Assembly: GCA_027924585.1 (NCBI GenBank)
Contig: BSBM01000319.1
Span: 4,307,001 to 4,371,000 of the forward strand
Reading direction: 5' to 3'
DNA from: Larix kaempferi
Taxonomy: Eukaryota > Streptophyta > Pinopsida > Pinales > Pinaceae
Length of the DNA stretch: 64,000 nt
The position numbers and the translations under genes were made by a program. Of this stretch, positions 21,169-33,474 are shown in pieces. Under the pieces are notes generated by a model that saw only the letters and a list, made by a program, of their open reading frames with translations, ran no database searches and was not told the origin of the DNA. Each line of letters starts with the position of its first letter. The stretch's first letter is position 1.

Positions 21169-22700
21169 TATTCCTCTTTTCTGCTATGGTCATTTGTACA
21201 TTCTGATTTTGTCCCTCTTTCCTTCTTTCTTGAATTTTTGCTTGCAAAATAGCGCATGCCTCAATGACATGATCAAAAGACTTACAATATTTATAGGTAG
21301 TACAAGCATTCGTGCAGTCTCTGGATAAATGTCATGGTTGAGCGTAGTTATAACATACTATATGACCTCTTCCTCTTCCTTGGCTACTGTTTCTTCCTCT
21401 TCCTATGAATCCACCACGTCCTCTATATGCACCTTGATCATACTGCACATTTTCATTGTTATGCGATGTTTCTTCTTGAACTCGGTAAACATAATGCTTT
21501 CTTTCCATCATTAGTTCATAGGCTCTACCATTGGAATCATCATGGCCAACTGATTTACAGAATGTGCAGTATAAGTTCTTGGGTGTTTGCACATATTTCT
21601 GAATTAAATAACAATCTTATGGGCGATGTCCTCTACATCGGAAAATTTCACACCATGGTCCTTGTTTTTGATTCAGTGGGTTTGGTGCTCCACTATCGAT
21701 GTAATATTTAAATACCAGACAGTGTTCTTTTAGGTGTCCTTCTCCTTTACACTTTGTACACTAGAATTCTTCTCTGGTTTCTTTTCCTTTCTTCATGTCT
21801 TGTAGTTGTAGTGTTAGGTTTGCTAGATGGTTCTGTATCTGAATAATTCCTACGTTAGTCTCTTCTATTGGTGAAGCCTCTAGTTTCATTGCAATCTCTA
21901 GGGCCTCTGTCTGCGAAGCAACCTTTTGTTGCATCAATAGCAGTCTTATGTGTGGCAACAACGTAGCTAGAAACCATTCCTGGTGTTGTTGCGGTGCTAT
22001 GTCAAAGCTCACTTGATCTAACAATGCTTTGAAATTCTAATCAAATTCCCATACTAACTCACTGGGTTTTTGCTTAATTTTTTTGAGCTCTGTGATACAT
22101 TGTGACTCAGACTTAGGTTTTTTAAATTCTCTTAGGAGGGCATCCTTGATATCCACTAGGTTCCTATTCTGTTCGACAAAATACTTCATACACCAATTCA
22201 AGGCTCTGTCCCTGAATGTTGTGACTAGCTGTGCTTTCTTAACAACATCATCATGGACTTGCTTAACATTTCACATGGCTCCACAAAGAAACCAATGTTG
22301 CTCAGGGTCTTCTAAACTTGTTCCTTTGAATATCGGCAACTTGATGTCATCTGCCATTCTTCTTCTAGGAGGCACATTGTTCTGTGACGTGGTAGGTATA
22401 CTACTACTCGGAATGTTCTGAGTACTTGATCCTACAATGTTACTACTATTGTTGTGTTGTGGGTTACCAATATTGTCAGCTGGAGAATTTTGCGGAGTGA
22501 TGGGATGATAGGTAGCTACTCGAGGTTTTGTTCCACTATCAGTCTCAGCTTGTAACTCAGTTTCTATAGAGATGTGAATTTAATGTTCCTTAGGTCTCTT
22601 CTCAATACTACACTTGTATATTTTACCACTTCTTAATGTGTGAATGTTTTCCTCGGTATCACTGTCTAAATTACCGAACATTACAGACTCAAAACTTGTA
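21169..22700 (-). pseudogene. Element A gag: capsid domain and zinc-knuckle series (broken)
   Basis: Sense order: a Ser/Thr/Asn/Pro-rich N-terminal stretch (about 22570-22360), then ADDIKLPIF and DPEQHWF starting near 22357, and a capsid-type domain with FKKPKSESQCITELK and LLPHIRLLLMQQKV (to about 21800). A coiled segment and five knuckle-like motifs between about 21760 and 21270 follow. Knuckle 1 (CTKCKGEGHLKEHC) is intact; the others have one ligand altered, for example CTFCKSVGH with the last Cys lost. An RG-rich patch (GRGGFIGRGR) lies between knuckles 3 and 4. Stops at several places look like TGG or CAG changed to TAG. The gene continues at 2911 after the B insertion. Confidence 0.85.
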
Positions 22701-22745
22701 GGGATATTATTGCATTCTTAAGATACCTTTCTCTACTAACAACAT

Positions 22746-23141
22746 TTAAATGTATAGACTAATATTGTTCAGGTACTTACCTTTGAATCCTTTGAAGAAG
22801 TCGGCCTCAGCTGCGCTGTAACACTTCAACGTGTCCACAACAAATTCTGTAATGTAGCCTTCTAATATGTTGTCTAGCCAGAAGTCTATTGCTCTTGATA
22901 TTGGGATATCCACCGCTTTAAGTATCTGAACTAGATCTAGAGTCCATGTCATAGGTTCTCCTCCCTGATAACAATATTTTTGTTCTGCTAGTCTTGACAA
23001 CCACTCGTATAGATCGTTTTTGAAGGCTGCGAAGAAAATTTCATAAATATTAGAATATAGGTATCTTTGCAACCATTCTTCATTAGAGATACGCGGATGT
23101 TTGTTCTCCTTTCTTGAAAACTCCTTTTCTGTATTATCCAC
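22746..23141 (-). pseudogene. Element A N-terminal ORF upstream of gag
   Basis: 131 codons with RISNEEWLQRYLYSN and YITEFVVDTLKCYSAAE. It sits directly upstream of the A gag in the same orientation, so it is probably its N-terminal domain. The open frame begins at a GTG, not ATG, which suggests a lost start. The function is unknown to me. It is not part of any other element seen here. Confidence 0.55.
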
Positions 23142-23717
23142 CTAGTTCTGTATTTTTTGTCCTCTCAAGATTCCAATATTCAAAACACATCACCGGTTCA
23201 AGCACGGAAAAGAACCATTTTTTAGGCTTTAATAACCTCGTTCTTTAAATTTATGATGTTGACCCAGGTTCTGTGCAGTTGTGGTTTAACAAAACCCTTC
23301 TTCACCGGCCCTTTCGGCAGCAACCTGCGAACACGCTGAGGTCTCACCCGAGGTGAAGATTATGGGGGATTATAGAATCAGGTTTATGGAATCAAGTGAT
23401 GCGCGAATAACAGATTGGGGGATTGCGTGAAGTTTCACCTACTTCACGGCTATCACTTATACTATAGCGCACATAGGGACTGCGCACTTCAAAACGAACA
23501 CTTAATCAATAGGACAATGTAACTCCAGGTTGCGCTACTTCTTAATAATCATACACTACACATGCTTCGTTGACTTAGTGTGATTTATGCATTCAACGTA
23601 TTAGACTATGCAATTTGCAAACTCATGCAATATGGTGAAATACGATGCAAACGCGCACTTCCAGTGTTGCACTTTCAGGAAATCGCACTTATAAAGACTT
23701 TGTTGACTTAGTGTTAC
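23142..23717 (-). other. Upstream region of element A, cut by E
   Basis: Non-coding. It should hold the leader and perhaps part of the 5' LTR of A, but I find no repeat partner and no PBS I trust. Confidence 0.4.
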
Positions 23718-23810
23718 TATAATACCCCTACTTTGCCTTACTAATTATTGTCCTCAATGTAAATATTGTGTTTATGCAATGTATGTCGATCCTAGTGTGG
23801 ATCTCAAGGC

Positions 23811-23815
23811 CAAGG
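23811..23815. repeat. Target-site duplication of element F (left copy)
   Basis: CAAGG, repeated exactly at 41916-41920. Confidence 0.95.
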
Positions 23816-25315
23816 TGTAATGTCCCCCATTTTCACCCTTGTAATATTTTGGGCTATAATGTAAATAATGTATGCATATTATGTATGATTCCTAGCGTGG
23901 AGCTCAAGGCCAAGGCCCCGCTAGTGAACACTCGATCTAGAAGAGACAAGTATTTGATATTATGCTACCCATGTGTTAGTGAACCATGGTAATTGTAAAT
24001 ATGCATTTTAATATAAAATCCCACAACTAGCTATGCAATGCAACAAGAGATGGGGGCATGATGTTACAAGGAAATTGGGAGGGAAATATTCGAACCATTG
24101 AGCCAATGAAGTCAAGCCAAGTGTCAATGAGAAAACCCATCAGCCATCAACTACCCATGTTGACTTTGGTTCCCAATCATTCATTTCTCCCAAGAGTTGG
24201 GTGAAATAGTTAATGCCTTGGGGATTGGGGAGGTATGGCTGTCCAAATTCGAGTATGGGAAAGCCACCCTCATGGAAATTTGTATTTTTCCTTCTTGGAC
24301 AAGAAAACACCAATGAATTGCCCTCCCAAGCCATTATGCAAGATCAGACTTCACTCTCTCACGTTTTTGGAACTGCCTGGGCATTTTCCAGCCACGTTTT
24401 TTCTGGTTTCTCTGGGCCTTCTAGCTAGGAAGAGGGCGTTTTCGTGTTACAGACCTATTGGGAGCTACCTGGGCATTTTTCTCCACTGATTTCCAGTGTT
24501 TTCCTCCCTTTTGGCATTGCTAGGAACTCGTTTTTGTATTACATACCTGTTGGGAAGGAGAGAGCACGATTTGGGGGATGGTAGAGACCATTGCGGCTCT
24601 TTGAATGCCCATGGATGTTTTCTAAAAATGAAATTGCCTTCCCTAGGTTTTTTTCCCCATTTCTCACTTCGTTTTTGGTTGCCCACGTTTTCCATTCATA
24701 ACCAACACTTGGGATTTTGCTGTTATGTGTATCCATGCCTAGTTTATGAGTTTTCTGTGTGTGGGAGATTGTTGGGGTTGAAATGGGTTTCCATTGTTTT
24801 GGCTTGAGCTTGAGTGGAAGCATCCACAAATGAAGAGGGTTCATATTTAGCCTGATAAACCCAGCTGTGGACTGGCTTGGCTTAAATACAAATGATTATT
24901 TGGTTGTGTATGAGCTTGAGAGTCCCCTTTTCTTTGTAGATATCATGCCCAATTCGGGGGTGGTCTCTGAGTGCTGAAATAATACAGGCTGAGAAGAGAC
25001 CTACAGTTGGGAGGAACGTTGCAGCAACATAGCTAGTTGTTTGGGGCCATTTCACCATAAAGATAAGTGTCTTCTTGTCTATGCATTTCCTTCTGCAATG
25101 TTTAGATTGATGATTGTTTTTGATATATTGAATGCATATGAAATTATGTGTGTGGTTGAGTTTATCTCCGCTGTGCATGTTTGTTGAATTTACATTTGCA
25201 CACATGGGTTTTTAATTGTATGAATCAAATGAATGGGCTGAGTTTGCTTAAAAACCCCCATAGATTGGCATCATGTTCCCTTCCTGAAATTGGATAGATG
25301 GATGGGGACGTTACA
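23816..25315 (+). repeat. Element F 5' LTR
   Basis: 1500 bp, TGTAATGTCCCCC to GGGGACGTTACA, so its own ends form a 12-bp imperfect inverted repeat. Partner at 40418-41915. Open frames inside it are present in both copies only because the LTR is duplicated; none resembles a gene. Confidence 0.96.
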
Positions 25316-25317
25316 GA

Positions 25318-25331
25318 TGGTATCAGAGTTT
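25318..25331 (+). other. Element F primer binding site (initiator tRNA-Met type)
   Basis: TGGTATCAGAGTTT, 2 nt after the LTR end. Confidence 0.85.
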
Positions 25332-28294
25332 ATGGTTCAACACTACGGCTGTTGGGCCCTTCATAGAGATATAATTCATTACATGTATATGTATGTAGTA
25401 TTTGAAGTTAAAATGAATTGAAGAAACCTGAAGATCTCATAGCTTCTCTTTGATTAAGATGGGAAATCATTCCAATGACTCTTTTGGGGATTATTGCAAA
25501 ATTGCTTGCATTGATTTTATCTTATGAAAGTGAGGAAGGAGGGAGAAAATCCCTTTTCAGGCCGAATGCTTACTTACATTGTTTCTAATGCAGTAGCATT
25601 CTGTTTTTGTATTTGTTGATTGCCTCCATGGAGGAGAGAAGGAGGCGCAACCTCTTGCCATCTTATATTATTTTTTGTTTTGTTGTTTCATGCTTGACAT
25701 GGAAGAGGTGCAATATTTCTTGAAACACTTTTATTGTTTTATGTGAGTTTGATCTGTAAGTAGCTTACCTCTGTAAAGAAATGAGGGACATATTTCAAGA
25801 AAAATTCTAACTGTTTTGAAAATTTGAAAATTTTCTAAGTGTTTGATGCTAAGGCTGTGGCGGCGAAATTAACGTTAAGTTTTATGACACGCGACGGTAG
25901 AATTAACATTAATTTTTGCGACGCGCGGCGGTGGCAATCTTAACGCTAAAATCTGCGATGCGTGCGGCGAAAGTAATGTTAAAAGTTGCGATGGAGGCTT
26001 GAGCGCGGCGGCGAAAGTTAAGCTAACTTTCAGCGCGTGCGGCGGCGAAAGTTAGGCTAACTTTCTGCGCGCTAGGAGGTGAAAGTTAGGCTTACTCTTG
26101 TGACTCTGTCGGCAAAGAAAATCCCAAAAGTGCCTCAACGGTCGGCGAAATTTACGTTAATTTTTGCGCGCACAGCGGAAAAATTAGCGATAAGAGTCGC
26201 GCTACCAGCGGAAATTATAATCTTAACATCCGCACCAACCGCGGAAATTTTAACCTCAATATCTACGCTGAAGGGAAGCGGTCGGCGGTCGTAGGGTTAG
26301 CGGTCGGAGATTTTAACCTTATCTCTTGCGACATGGTCGGCGCAGAAGTTGGTAATTCTACGCCAAAAGGAAGAGAAGATCTCAAAAATTTCTAAGTGTT
26401 TTCAAATTTTGCCCAAGGCTATAATGGCGAAATTAATGTTAAATATCTGCGACAAGGGCGGCGGAAGTTATACTAATTTCTGCGGTGCGCGGTGGCGAAA
26501 ACTAGGCTAACTTTTTGCACGCACAGCGGCGAAAACTAGGCTAACTTTCTGCGTGCACGGCGGCAAAAGTTAAAGTTAATTTTGCGACGCCCGCAGCAAA
26601 GTTAAGAATAATTTTGTGATGCACGGCGGCAAAATTAGCGTTAAATCTGTGACGTGCTGTGGCAAAATGAGCATTCAATCTACGACACGCGCGGAGGCAA
26701 AATTAGCGATAGGAGCCGCGCCACCCGCGGCAATTTTAAGGATAAAGTCTACGACGTGCGCGGTGGCAAAAATAATCTTAACATCCGCAACAAGGGTGGC
26801 GACAAGGGCGGCGAATTTTAGCTTAAAATTCCGTGACACGGGCGGCGCTTTTTAAGCTAAATATTCGCGATACTGGCGGCAAAAATAACGGTAAGATCTG
26901 TGACAATGGTGGCCATTTTAGCCTTAATAATTGCGCCAAACGGGGAAAAGCAATGGGAGCAGTAAGGCAACACAGATGAAAGGGAAATATCTCACCTTAA
27001 ACCATTTATGTGTATAACATAATAATTGTATGCTTGGAAAATATCATGAATGAATGTTATACACGTGGATACATATATTGAATTTCTACTTTGTGAGAAG
27101 ATCATAGCTAATAATTGCCTGTGTGCATGGTAGAGAGCCCATGAAATTGGATCAGCTATGATGTGGAAGAGGGAATTCCATGCTGCAATGAGGAATTGGA
27201 AGGGAGAATTCCTCCACTACCCTCTTGATATTGAATTTATAATTCTAAAGTGGTCGTGCATATACATTATGGCATAGGAATGCTGAAATGCAAGAGATTA
27301 GATAGATGATATGACTATGCACTAGTAGGCATATTAAGAAACATTGCACAGTGCATGTGAAATGTTTGTGCATGAATAGGACATTGCATATTGGTAAAAT
27401 AGTGAGGTTTCACATATGCAATGAGCCAATTGAGATAATTATGGTGGTTGCTAATAACTAGTTGTGTCCGCATTGGTTGTAGGACAAATACAATCAAAAC
27501 ATGGATAAAGAAGTTGATGACGTTGTTGCATGTGACCAACGACCTTATGAAGAAAGGATGGTGCAACAAACTTGTGATCATGAGGTTGGAAAAAGGACTG
27601 TAAATCCTTGGTAAGAGGCCAACTGATCAGGTAACATCAAGCGATGTTAATAACATCCATGCAGGTAATGGTTATTGGTGCTTAATTGCATGAGTGTTGA
27701 AAGAGGATTTGGTAAGATCCCTTCAACTATGTTTAAACTATGTTGATTTAGTTTGCATATGGTATTGAGTGCCGAATGGGAATGTTAACCTACCAAGTAT
27801 GGTGAGGTGTGGGTAAGTGAAGGCAATAATCCTTACACCCTATGATTGGTTAGAAATCTCAATGCATTCATATGAAATTATATCATGCCATTTGTGTATG
27901 TCGGTTGAGAGTTTAACAACCAAAGCAAGTGAGGACTTATGGCCCTGTCATGGTAGTACATGGTTAGGCCATAATATGTTTGAATGCATAGTACTCATAA
28001 ATTAATGCAGGGTTGCATTGAGGAGATGTGCATTAAAATATTATGTATAATCTTGTGGTTATACATTGAATGATTGCATAAAATGATGTAATTAAACCAT
28101 GCAACTCTAGTATGGTAATGATTCACATGAAGTAGATGTTTTTGGTGATATTAAAATGCTTCAGTGACTGTGGCAGCAATGAAATATTATATGCATAGAG
28201 ACTTACAAAGCGTTTGGCTGATGGAAGTTTCAGATTTCAGGTAGATTGTTTTGGGCATGGAAAATATGGGTAAGTCCATGATGAAGATGGGAAT
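25332..28294 (+). other. Element F leader with hairpin-repeat array
   Basis: No coding sequence supported. 25855-26945 is a CpG-rich degenerate array annotated separately; the remainder is AT-rich with no feature recognised. Solo LTR J is inserted at its end. Confidence 0.7.
25855..26945 (+). repeat. CpG-rich degenerate hairpin array in element F leader
   Basis: Roughly 22-25 units of 38-48 bp in two runs (25855-26340 and 26405-26945). A unit is GCGGCGAAA, a short dyad, then a GCG(A)CGCGC-type string. The dyads are often self-complementary, for example AAAGTTAGGCTAACTTT at 26048-26064 and TTAACGTTAA-like cores elsewhere. Units differ widely, so the array is old or its hairpin matters more than its sequence. 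Confidence 0.85.
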
Positions 28295-28299
28295 CTACC

Positions 28300-29905
28300 T
28301 GTCACGTCCCCTCCCATCATACCAGTGTGATGGAGAGGACGTGGTGCTAAACTGGGCAATTAGCCCCATGAACTTCTATCTAAGCATTCACATAAAAGAC
28401 ATATGGAAGTGTACAATTATAAGAATATACAGTGGAATTGATTTCAATTACACATCCATCATTCATTCAAGATATTCATCAAATAACAATTGCAAGATTA
28501 ACACAAGAGAATACTTATCTTGAATAAAGTAGTCCCAAGCAACTGGCTATGCAACTGCAACGTTCCACCCAACCATAGGCCAGTTGTGCTTATCAACCTC
28601 TTGATACAACTGCCACCCCTGAGTAGGGCATGATCTCTACAAGGAACCAGGGAATAGCAGACTCACACATAGCCAAACATACACCAAGATGAGCCAAGCC
28701 AATCTGAAATTGGGTTTATCGGGCTGCTAGGACATGGAAGGGAAGAATTGCTAAGCTAGTACGCTCAACCACAGAGCTATGGATACCCCTCCCAGATCTA
28801 TTCAGCTTGGCACTCACAATGCCTACACACCCAACACAAGGAAGTATTCTCTTCACTGCCACACAGTCCCTCAAGCCATACCTTCCTTTCTAGTGCTCTC
28901 AGGGTGTACATAGAAAAGTAGCCAAAGCCCTCTTGATCTTCTTGAGAGGTTACTCCCTCTACTAGGTTTATCAAGCCAATTCTGTCCACTACCAGTCCAA
29001 GGTTCTTGCTTACAGGTTCAAACAAACAAGGATGCACATAACAGCAAAAACTACACTTGCTGAGCATGAGAAAAACGTTTCAACAGTGGGATGCATGAGG
29101 TGGGGTTTCCTGAGCTTCAGAAAAAATGTGGGAAGACCCAAAATGTATTGGAAACTGGGAAAATTCGATTGGGAGAGCAAACCCATTCCAGAAAAATGCC
29201 CCCAGGGCAAAAACGACCTCTCCCTCAGTCCCAAGTCGCGTCCCTCCTTCCCTAGTTGCTGCACACTACCAAAAACGAGTTCCTGGGCATGGAAAATGCA
29301 GGGTTTTGGTGAAAAACGTGAGGATAAATTCCAGTGAGCTCAGTCTGCATGAGAGATGAAAGACTAACTGTTCAGAATGGCTTTGGGCACCATTTTGTGG
29401 GTGTTTTCTTTCCCAAGGAGACAAAAAACGAATTCCCAGGTTGATGGCTTGCCCATACACGAAATTGGCTGCCATACCTCTTCATTCCCAAGGCATTAAC
29501 TGCCTCAACCAATTCTTGGAAGAATTAAATGATTGGGTCCATAACCCAAAATGGGTAGTTGGTGGTTTATGGGTTTTCTCATTGACACATGGATTAACAC
29601 CATTGGCTCAAGGGTTTGAATAATTTCCCTCCCTTTTCCTTGTAGAATCATGCCCCCCATCTCTTTGTTGCATTGCATAGCTAGTTGTGGGTATTTTTTC
29701 ATTAAAATTTGTATTTACATGATGTCTTATTTACATCGTGCCCATCTAGCACAAGAACCATAGGCATCTATTTCTTTAATTGCTGATACATAAAACGCTA
29801 AATCAATGGTGGGGCCTTGGCCTTGAGCTCCTCACCATGATTAAGTAACAATATTTACATCATTTACGATTTAATGTGAAGGGGGGTCAAAATGGGGACG
29901 TGACA
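28300..29905 (-). mobile_element. Element J: solo LTR related to the E/F LTR family
   Basis: 1606 bp flanked by CTACC at 28295-28299 and 29906-29910. In minus-strand sense it starts TGTCACGTCCCCATTTTGAC and ends GGGGACGTGACA, so the ends form a perfect 12-bp inverted repeat. Words shared with the F LTR (GAGCTCAAGGCCAAGGCCCC, AAGATAAGTATT) show the kinship. No internal region is present, so it is a solo LTR left by recombination. Confidence 0.92.
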
Positions 29906-29910
29906 CTACC

Positions 29911-32307
29911 GTGAGCAAGATCCAAACAATATGAGAACAGACTCATGGCTAAGCAAATCAATTTCCGTAGAGGACAGAATTGAAATTCATACTTGAATTT
30001 AATTATCAATGCCATCAACTGATTAGAGAAATCAGATTTGAATTTTATTGTTAAATGCTGCTAACTATTTGGCTATTTGATAAATGTGCTAGGAAGACAC
30101 ATTGCAGGAAGACCAGGAGTGATGTCTTGCAAAAGCCAAACTAAATGGGAAAGACCCCATGCTTTGGAAATGGGTTTCGGGTGAAACGCCATTGATAATA
30201 TCTCATCCAAACCGCATGTCGGTAAACCATTAGAGTGAGATGGTAAAGCTATGCCTAGAAGGCATGTGAGATACATCTGCAAAATGAATGAGTATTCTAT
30301 GACCCTAGACAAGAACATGCATGTCTAAATTATTAGGGTTAATATGCAGAGCATGCTCTATCTTATTTATATCATTGCAGATTGCTTGAGTATGATTAGG
30401 GCCTACATGGCGCACATCGGAAAGGGGGTGCACACCTTTTCTGGTGCTGGGTCATGATAGGGTTTTCAATATTTACTACAGCCTAAGGGAATGGACGCAT
30501 TCCTGGTGTTTCAATACTTGATAGTGAATGATATGGATTACGGTTACAAAATTGAACAACAATACTGATGAGCTTGCTTATCCTTCTTGTGTTGTCAGCC
30601 TACATAGATGCAGATTGATACTGCACATTAAGAGGCAAAGTGAAGAAGGGTACACAAAAGGACTGTATAGGAATTGGTAACCTTTCTATGCTTACACGAA
30701 ATATTACTAGAAGGGATGGACAGGCCCGAAGAGCTATTTAATAAGAAGAGGTATCATCCTTGTGTGAGTGGGGTCATGCTAACCTGCAGTCAAGAAAGTC
30801 ACCTATAAAGTTCCTAAAAGGAACCACCGATTTGCACCAGAGAAGGAGTGACGTCCTTGTATGAATGAAGAGTTGTGTGTGTGAAGGGTTGTGGTGCAAG
30901 AAGGTGTGGTGACATTGGTGAAGGCATAAAATCTCTATTGGGACAGCAGTAGGAGGGTGGGTGCCAAGACTGACTGAAAACCCTAAGAAGCCTATGGCTC
31001 CATAGTAGAGCCTTGACCTATAATGGTCAGGTGGCACAATTTCCTTCCATTGGTCGATGACCCAGACGAATGTACTGGCTCGGCAATGGAAAGGGCCAAC
31101 CAAGTATGGGATTGGTTGGGCACCACCAAATGCTTGGTAAATCCAATCGGCGTGAAGGTGTACTAGTGAAGCATTAACTACATCCAAGTCCATAGGTGAT
31201 CCCAAGGCTTGCAAAGGGATGCAGGATCCTATGGACCAGAGGGGAAACGCACAATACAGATAAGTATTCGTTTTCATTTATGTCTTGTTTGGAATAATGA
31301 AGATTTCAGGTATAAGTCTTCTAACAGCTAAGCTGATACACTATTGTTTCTTTGTTGGAAACCTTGGTCATTGTAGGGAAGCAAGACCTTGAAAGAACTA
31401 TAAGTTACTAGTAAATCTAGAGAGTAAATGAGTGGGCGATATAAATTATGGAGAAATCTAGGGAGTAACTGGTTGAACGCTATAAAGTTCTTGATAAGTC
31501 CAGAGAGTGACTAGTTGGGCATTAACTACTTGATATTGTAAAGCAACGTGTATGCTGGCCCAACATTCCTTAATTAATTAATAAAACCAGTTGGAGCATT
31601 GGCCTAGCATATTACTAAAGAAAATGATTGATAAACCTAGTCGACGTACTAGCTTGGCATTTCCTATTCGAATGATTGTGGAGTAGCCTACTTGCTAGCC
31701 CAACATTCATAATTGTATCTACAGGAAATCCAAGGCTCGTAAAGCAAAGAAGGATCTCGTGGAATAAAGTGAAGACATCCAATACAGATAAGTATTTGGT
31801 TATCTTGCAACTTCTTGCTTATGAATATGCGTGTGTATATGATTTGGTTATGATTTCCTAAACTCTTGTTTAGATATAAACCCTATGAAAATAAACTAAA
31901 CATGTGAATTGATTCAATGTTTGAGTGTAGGTATTGTTGGAAGCAAGGACTAGGAAGGCATCATAGGGATGCAGATGGACATGTGACCATCTTAAAGAGC
32001 TCAGTATGAGCAGTAATAAAATATGGTGCTAGTGAACATGAGTGGGTCCTAGAAACCAGAGGTTCTGTAAGAAGAATGGGAAGGGATACCCAAGTTGAAA
32101 AGCATTAGACAGACCTTAGACAATAAGTGTCATAGCCAATAAAAGGCAATTCAAGCATTCACATTAAAGTGAAAGAGACTAAGGAGCATGAAACCACAAT
32201 GATGGCATAGCTCCGTAATAAAACAAGACTAAGAGGGAGAAACTCTTACTCTTCTCTTTCCTTTTTATTGATGCGTTTATAAAACAAAGAATTGTTGAAT
32301 GCATGTC
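29911..32307 (+). other. Element F internal non-coding region
   Basis: No gene supported. It holds a 42-bp tandem triplet (31411-31536) and two diverged copies of a segment of about 80 bp (near 31195-31275 and 31724-31800), each ending in an ATACAGATAAGTATT string. A 167-codon minus-strand open frame at 30774-31277 has no recognisable domain. Confidence 0.6.
31411..31536 (+). repeat. 42-bp tandem repeat, three units, in F
   Basis: Units start GTAAATCTAGAGAGTAA, GAAATCTAGGGAGTAAC and TAAGTCCAGAGAGTGAC. They are diverged, and more degenerate relatives continue to about 31700. Confidence 0.7.
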
Positions 32308-32312
32308 ATGAC
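32308..32312. repeat. Target-site duplication of element I (left copy)
   Basis: ATGAC, repeated exactly at 39463-39467. Confidence 0.95.
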
Positions 32313-32917
32313 TGTTGATGTATATGTAACTTCGGAATGTATTTCATCTATGTATTTCATATATATTTATTGTACCCTTATAAGAGATGTGTTATTCCTC
32401 TATAAGGAAGTGTCGTCATGTGTATTGACAAGTGTTGCAAGTGTGTGTACTTGGCGATGGGTTATTAGACCACCATGTGTGGGGTCGGCCCTAAAATATA
32501 TATTATATTGTGGATGTATCTAGATAGACAAGTCGGCCCCATAGTGTAACTGGGAAAACAGGTTAGTATAAATAGAGATCGGGAGATCTCTATTTTGATC
32601 ATTCGAAAAGTCACACTTCTCTCAATCAGAAAGTGGCGCACTAGTGAGGAGGAGGATCATCTGATACTAGGAGACTATCTCAAGTGTATTTTGGTTGTAC
32701 TTTGGTTGAGCCATTTCTCTCTCTATCTCTGAGGAAGTTGTGGGGTTTTTCACCTTAGGGTTTTCCCCACGGAAACTCTGTGTCCCTTGTCTCTCATGCT
32801 TTTGATTCTTGTGATGCTTGTCATGCTTATTGTGATTGTTATGCATTGATATATTGTATATGTTATTCTCTTAGTAAAGATCCAAGAGTATTGTGAATTA
32901 ATGCTCAAAATTTAACA
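32313..32917 (+). repeat. Element I 5' LTR
   Basis: 605 bp, TGTTGATGTATATG to AAATTTAACA. About 15 differences from 38858-39462 by eye (about 2.5%). TATA box TATAAATA at 32567-32574. Confidence 0.96.
32567..32574 (+). promoter_or_regulatory. TATA box in element I LTR
   Basis: TATAAATA, also present in the other LTR at 39112-39119. Confidence 0.7.
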
Positions 32918-32930
32918 TGGTATCAGAGCT
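32918..32930 (+). other. Element I primer binding site
   Basis: TGGTATCAGAGCT directly after the LTR; the standard initiator-Met primer site of copia elements. Confidence 0.92.
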
Positions 32931-33474
32931 AACCTGAGAAGAAGACATTGTGTAGTGACAAAAACTTGGGTTTCTCTCCATAGTTTTTGGAAAAGCAGTA
33001 TAGTAGATTGACTCTACTCATCAAGGAGAATCTATCTGTCCTATCAGAATTCAATTCTGAGCATTTTCAGATTTGGCCCTAAAAATTAGGGTTTCCACAA
33101 AAATAGGAATTTATGCAATCTGAAGACATAGCTAGAAGCTCCTTGCAAAACTCGAAGTTTAGAGATTTGGATCGAGATTTTTGGCTGGGTATATTTCCAG
33201 GAAACGCAAACCCTAATTCAGGGCTCTCCCTAGTGAACCTGGGAGGACAAAAGGAAAATTTGAAGGGTAAAGCTTTGCTGATCTCAAATTCTGAATACAC
33301 CAAGCTGATAAGCTCATCAAGGCGCATCTTTCTATCCTTTCAGAAAGTTGAAATTCACATTTTGAATTTTTAGGGTTTTTCCAACAAACCCTAATCCGGG
33401 ACCAAATCCAGTTTTCATCATTTCAAGTGGTAAGACCTAAATCTTTTCTATTTCCATTTGAAGTACTCTTTAAG

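Larger units (their letters stand above)
1..23717 (-). mobile_element. Element A: old Ty3/gypsy retrotransposon, interrupted by B
   Basis: Minus-strand element present as two pieces, 1-2911 and 21169-23717, separated by insertion B. Reading in sense order, from high to low coordinates, it holds an N-terminal domain, a capsid-type gag, a series of zinc knuckles, a protease, a second gag-like domain and the first half of reverse transcriptase, which leaves the window at base 1. The reading frame at 21169 continues at 2911 if B and one copy of its 5-bp duplication are ignored, which shows that the two pieces were one gene. Stops and frameshifts are scattered throughout. No LTR of A is identifiable; its upstream region is cut at about 23717 by element E. 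It is the oldest layer of the window. Confidence 0.88.

Noticed and set aside
24213-24844. Open frames in the F LTR that recur at 40815-41429.
   Set aside because: Recurrence is explained by LTR duplication; the products differ by frameshifts between copies and resemble nothing.
25318-25331. tRNA-like matches at PBS sites as possible tRNA genes.
   Set aside because: Only the 12-18 nt primer complement is present; no cloverleaf follows.
30774-31277. 167-codon minus-strand ORF in element F.
   Set aside because: No recognisable domain; it overlaps diverged internal repeats on the other strand and lies in non-coding F sequence.
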